Below, piece by piece: positions 62,436 to 64,000 of a DNA stretch of 64,000 nt. The notes under the pieces were generated by a model. It made no database searches. It saw only the letters and a list, made by a program, of their open reading frames with translations, and was not told the DNA's origin. The position numbers were made by a program, and so were the translations under genes. How positions within the stretch are numbered: position 1 is the stretch's first letter; each line of letters opens with the position of its first letter. The stretch comes from Entamoeba invadens IP1 (lineage: Eukaryota > Evosea > Mastigamoebida > Endamoebidae): contig NW_004443770.1 of the NCBI RefSeq assembly GCF_000330505.1, positions 323,099 to 387,098 on the forward strand, written 5' to 3'.

Positions 62436-62768
62436 TTGACAATTTTAATTAAATTTATTATACAAATGGAATTTATACAAATGTGTTGTTTAGAACACGT
62501 TTTATAATTGTTAATTCACTTTTAAAAATTAAAATATTTAATACTTTTTTTACCATTTAATAAACTTGTTTATTTGTTTATTATTTTTTGTCTTAGTGTT
62601 ATTATAAAATGAAATTAAAAAACATTTTACCACAAATCCAAAGAAAAAAAATCTATTTTTCCCGAAATATTAAAATAAAAACATATAAAAAACAGTTCTT
62701 TATCGAGCGGTATCCAATTTTAATTGGCTAAAAATCCCATTCGATAAAGGTACCACTCGATAGAGGTG

Positions 62769-62790
62769 CTATTCGATAGAGGTTTGACTG
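62769..62790 (-). repeat. Right terminal inverted repeat
   Basis: On the minus strand begins CAGTCAAACCTCTATCGAA, identical to the left end for 18 bases. Two more related motifs lie inside it. Confidence 0.9.
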
Positions 62791-62792
62791 TA

Positions 62793-63275
62793 TAACAATA
62801 CTTACATAAAACTTGTTCATTTGATTTGAATGTGTTTTTTTAATAACAAAGGTTATAATTTATCATTTTATAAATAAATAAAAAAAGAAAGTTCAATAGT
62901 TTAAATATACATAATCATGATTTTAATTTTTTAAATATTTTTTCAATTCATGTTAAAAATGAAAATAAGAATATGTATCAAAAAAAATAATTATAATATT
63001 ATAATATATAATACAAAATGATAATACTAATAATAAAATTAAAATTATTTAATTTATTTAATTTAAGTGAATAATAATTATTAATATATTGAAACGAATG
63101 AATAAGTTCTTTGTGTTTATTTTGGGGTTGTTGTTGAAACTACCATCGTAAGTAATTACAATAATAAAAATAGTATAATAAATTAATGAAATTGAACCAT
63201 CAACTGTTTACCATCACAAAACTAGTAAAAAAACCAAACCAACTTGAAATCAAACAAACATAAAAAAGCACATAT
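62793..63275. other. Intergenic, AT-rich
   Basis: Spacer between the transposon and the last gene. Nothing is recognised. Confidence 0.5.
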
Positions 63276-64000
63276 ATGACTATGTCCATTGTCATTCTCT
63301 CTCTATTTTCATTAACTTTCGCAAACATTTTTGTCGCAAAGTCAAAGATATCTCTTCCTCAAAATAACATATTTGGTATTGCGGCAAGCGACTCGGGTGT
63401 TTTAACAGCGTCGGGAAATGGTTTGTCATTCCACACAGATACTTCCTATTTATTTTATTGATTTCAGACTCACATATAGCCAAAATATCTATTGTCACAG
63501 TGAACGACGACACTTTCGAGACGGTCCGAACAGATGGTCCATTTCGTAGTTTAACCGATGGGTATATTACAGAGTACTCCAAATCGATATCTCAATTTGT
63601 AGCATATGGTGGGGAGAAAGCTCGATTTGGTCGATTTTCTGATACCCTTGTTGGTGACTTAGTTGACTACGAGCCTGCGTTTACAGGGCATTCCACCTTC
63701 TTTATTCAAGAGAACGTATTATCGCTTGGGTTTGTTCCTGAATCGAAGAATGGGTATATCAAAGTGTGTGATATCGGTCATATCCCACGGCTAGATGCTC
63801 CAATAGTCCATCAAGATGACGTTGTTAAGTCAACTACATTTGCGGGTACTGGGCATTTACCGACTGATTTAAAGAGTATGGGGAAGGGGGTAGCAACTGT
63901 GTGTGTTAAAGATGCATCGAACGTATGTCACAATCTTCTGTTCATCGTTGGCGATCATGAAGGGCACGACTCGGTCTTCAGCTATTTGAAGATCTTTGAA
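63276..64000 (+). CDS. Secreted/surface protein, 5' part (runs off window)
   Basis: Exon 1 (63276-63420) encodes a signal peptide (MTMSIVILSLFSLTFANIFV) and the start of a mature domain. A 47-nt intron (GTTTGT...TTTCAG) follows, and exon 2 (63468 onward) is open to the window end. The spliced part has about 226 residues, mainly beta-type sequence (SGVLTASGNDSHIAKISIVT; FVAYGGEKARFGRFSDTLVG; DAPIVHQDDVVKSTTFAGTG). No transmembrane segment is seen yet. The alternation of short strands and Gly/Asp turns resembles a beta-propeller, possibly like the surface protein at 56.5-57.9 kb, but no blade motif is clear. Exon 2 contains no ATG near its start and so would be missed without splicing. Confidence 0.65.

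Larger units (their letters stand above)
60714..62790 (+). mobile_element. Tigger/pogo-type (Tc1-mariner superfamily) transposon, full length
   Basis: The 2077-bp element starts at 60714 and ends at 62790. Both ends share CAGTCAAACCTCTATCGA as a terminal inverted repeat and both are flanked by TA (60712-60713 and 62791-62792), the superfamily's target duplication. The ends hold extra copies of a motif CCTCTATCGA(G/A)T: two on the left (60721 and about 60760) and three on the right plus a TTTATCGAGCGG at about 62700, likely transposase-binding sites. The single gene inside is a pogo-like transposase with one stop codon. Near-identity of the ends and the intact remaining frame suggest a recent insertion. 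Confidence 0.92.

Noticed and set aside
1..64000. CRISPR arrays, operons, ribosome binding sites, riboswitches
   Set aside because: This is eukaryotic nuclear DNA; no direct-repeat/spacer pattern other than the minisatellite and AT repeats was seen.

Overview
The window looks like nuclear DNA of an Entamoeba species, most likely E. invadens (inference). It is AT-rich with compact, mostly single-exon genes and short intergenic spacers. Introns are short: 21 could be reconstructed (43-185 nt), and 20 of them start with the Entamoeba donor GTTTGT and end in TAG, CAG or AAG. Several genes have a GAACT motif within about 40 nt of the ATG, matching the known Entamoeba GAAC core promoter element. 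DNA transposons of the hAT and Tigger/pogo types are present, which fits E. invadens better than E. histolytica. Encoded proteins include a rhomboid protease, TLDc, LRR and alpha-kinase proteins and secreted glycosidases, all familiar in this genus.

Layout. 1-1.5 kb: 3' end of a decayed hAT element with a recognisable terminal inverted repeat, next to a broken reading frame. 1.8 kb: a lone tRNA-Gly(CCC). 2.4-8.9 kb: vWA/alpha-kinase, a secreted orphan, rhomboid protease, TRAPPC5/Trs31 (three exons) and a hypothetical gene. 9-18.3 kb: calcineurin-type phosphatase, a DPM3-like C-terminal exon, an acyl-CoA synthetase-like probable pseudoenzyme, secreted alpha-amylase and a three-exon PP2C phosphatase. 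19-31.4 kb: orphan, eIF4B-like RNA-binding protein, TLDc protein, F-box/LRR-like protein, GH5 glycosidase with an inserted domain, MFS transporter and a small orphan. 32-42.8 kb: Ras-family GTPase containing an 8-nt microexon, a 100-nt assembly gap, an ABCC transporter, a PHAF1 (UPF0183) homologue, Pumilio and SmG. 44.6-56.5 kb: PH-domain protein, START protein, a divergent pair of PROPPIN autophagy proteins, MTQ2/HEMK2 methyltransferase, eL8, RING/UBR-like protein, Lys-rich repeat protein, NAP-family chaperone and eS1. 56.5-64 kb: beta-propeller surface protein, a 59-aa membrane protein, SAMHD1-like HD protein, a complete Tigger/pogo transposon with one in-frame stop, and the 5' part of a secreted/surface protein that runs off the window.

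There is no operon logic, but themes recur. Membrane traffic and autophagy are served by TRAPPC5, two PROPPINs and PHAF1. Lipid handling is suggested by the PH and START proteins and the acyl-CoA synthetase-like protein. Signalling is covered by an alpha-kinase, PP2B, PP2C and Ras, and gene expression by eL8, eS1, an eIF4B-like protein, Pumilio, SmG and MTQ2. Many genes are visible only after splicing by hand, and those models recover catalytic or family-diagnostic residues that single reading frames lack.
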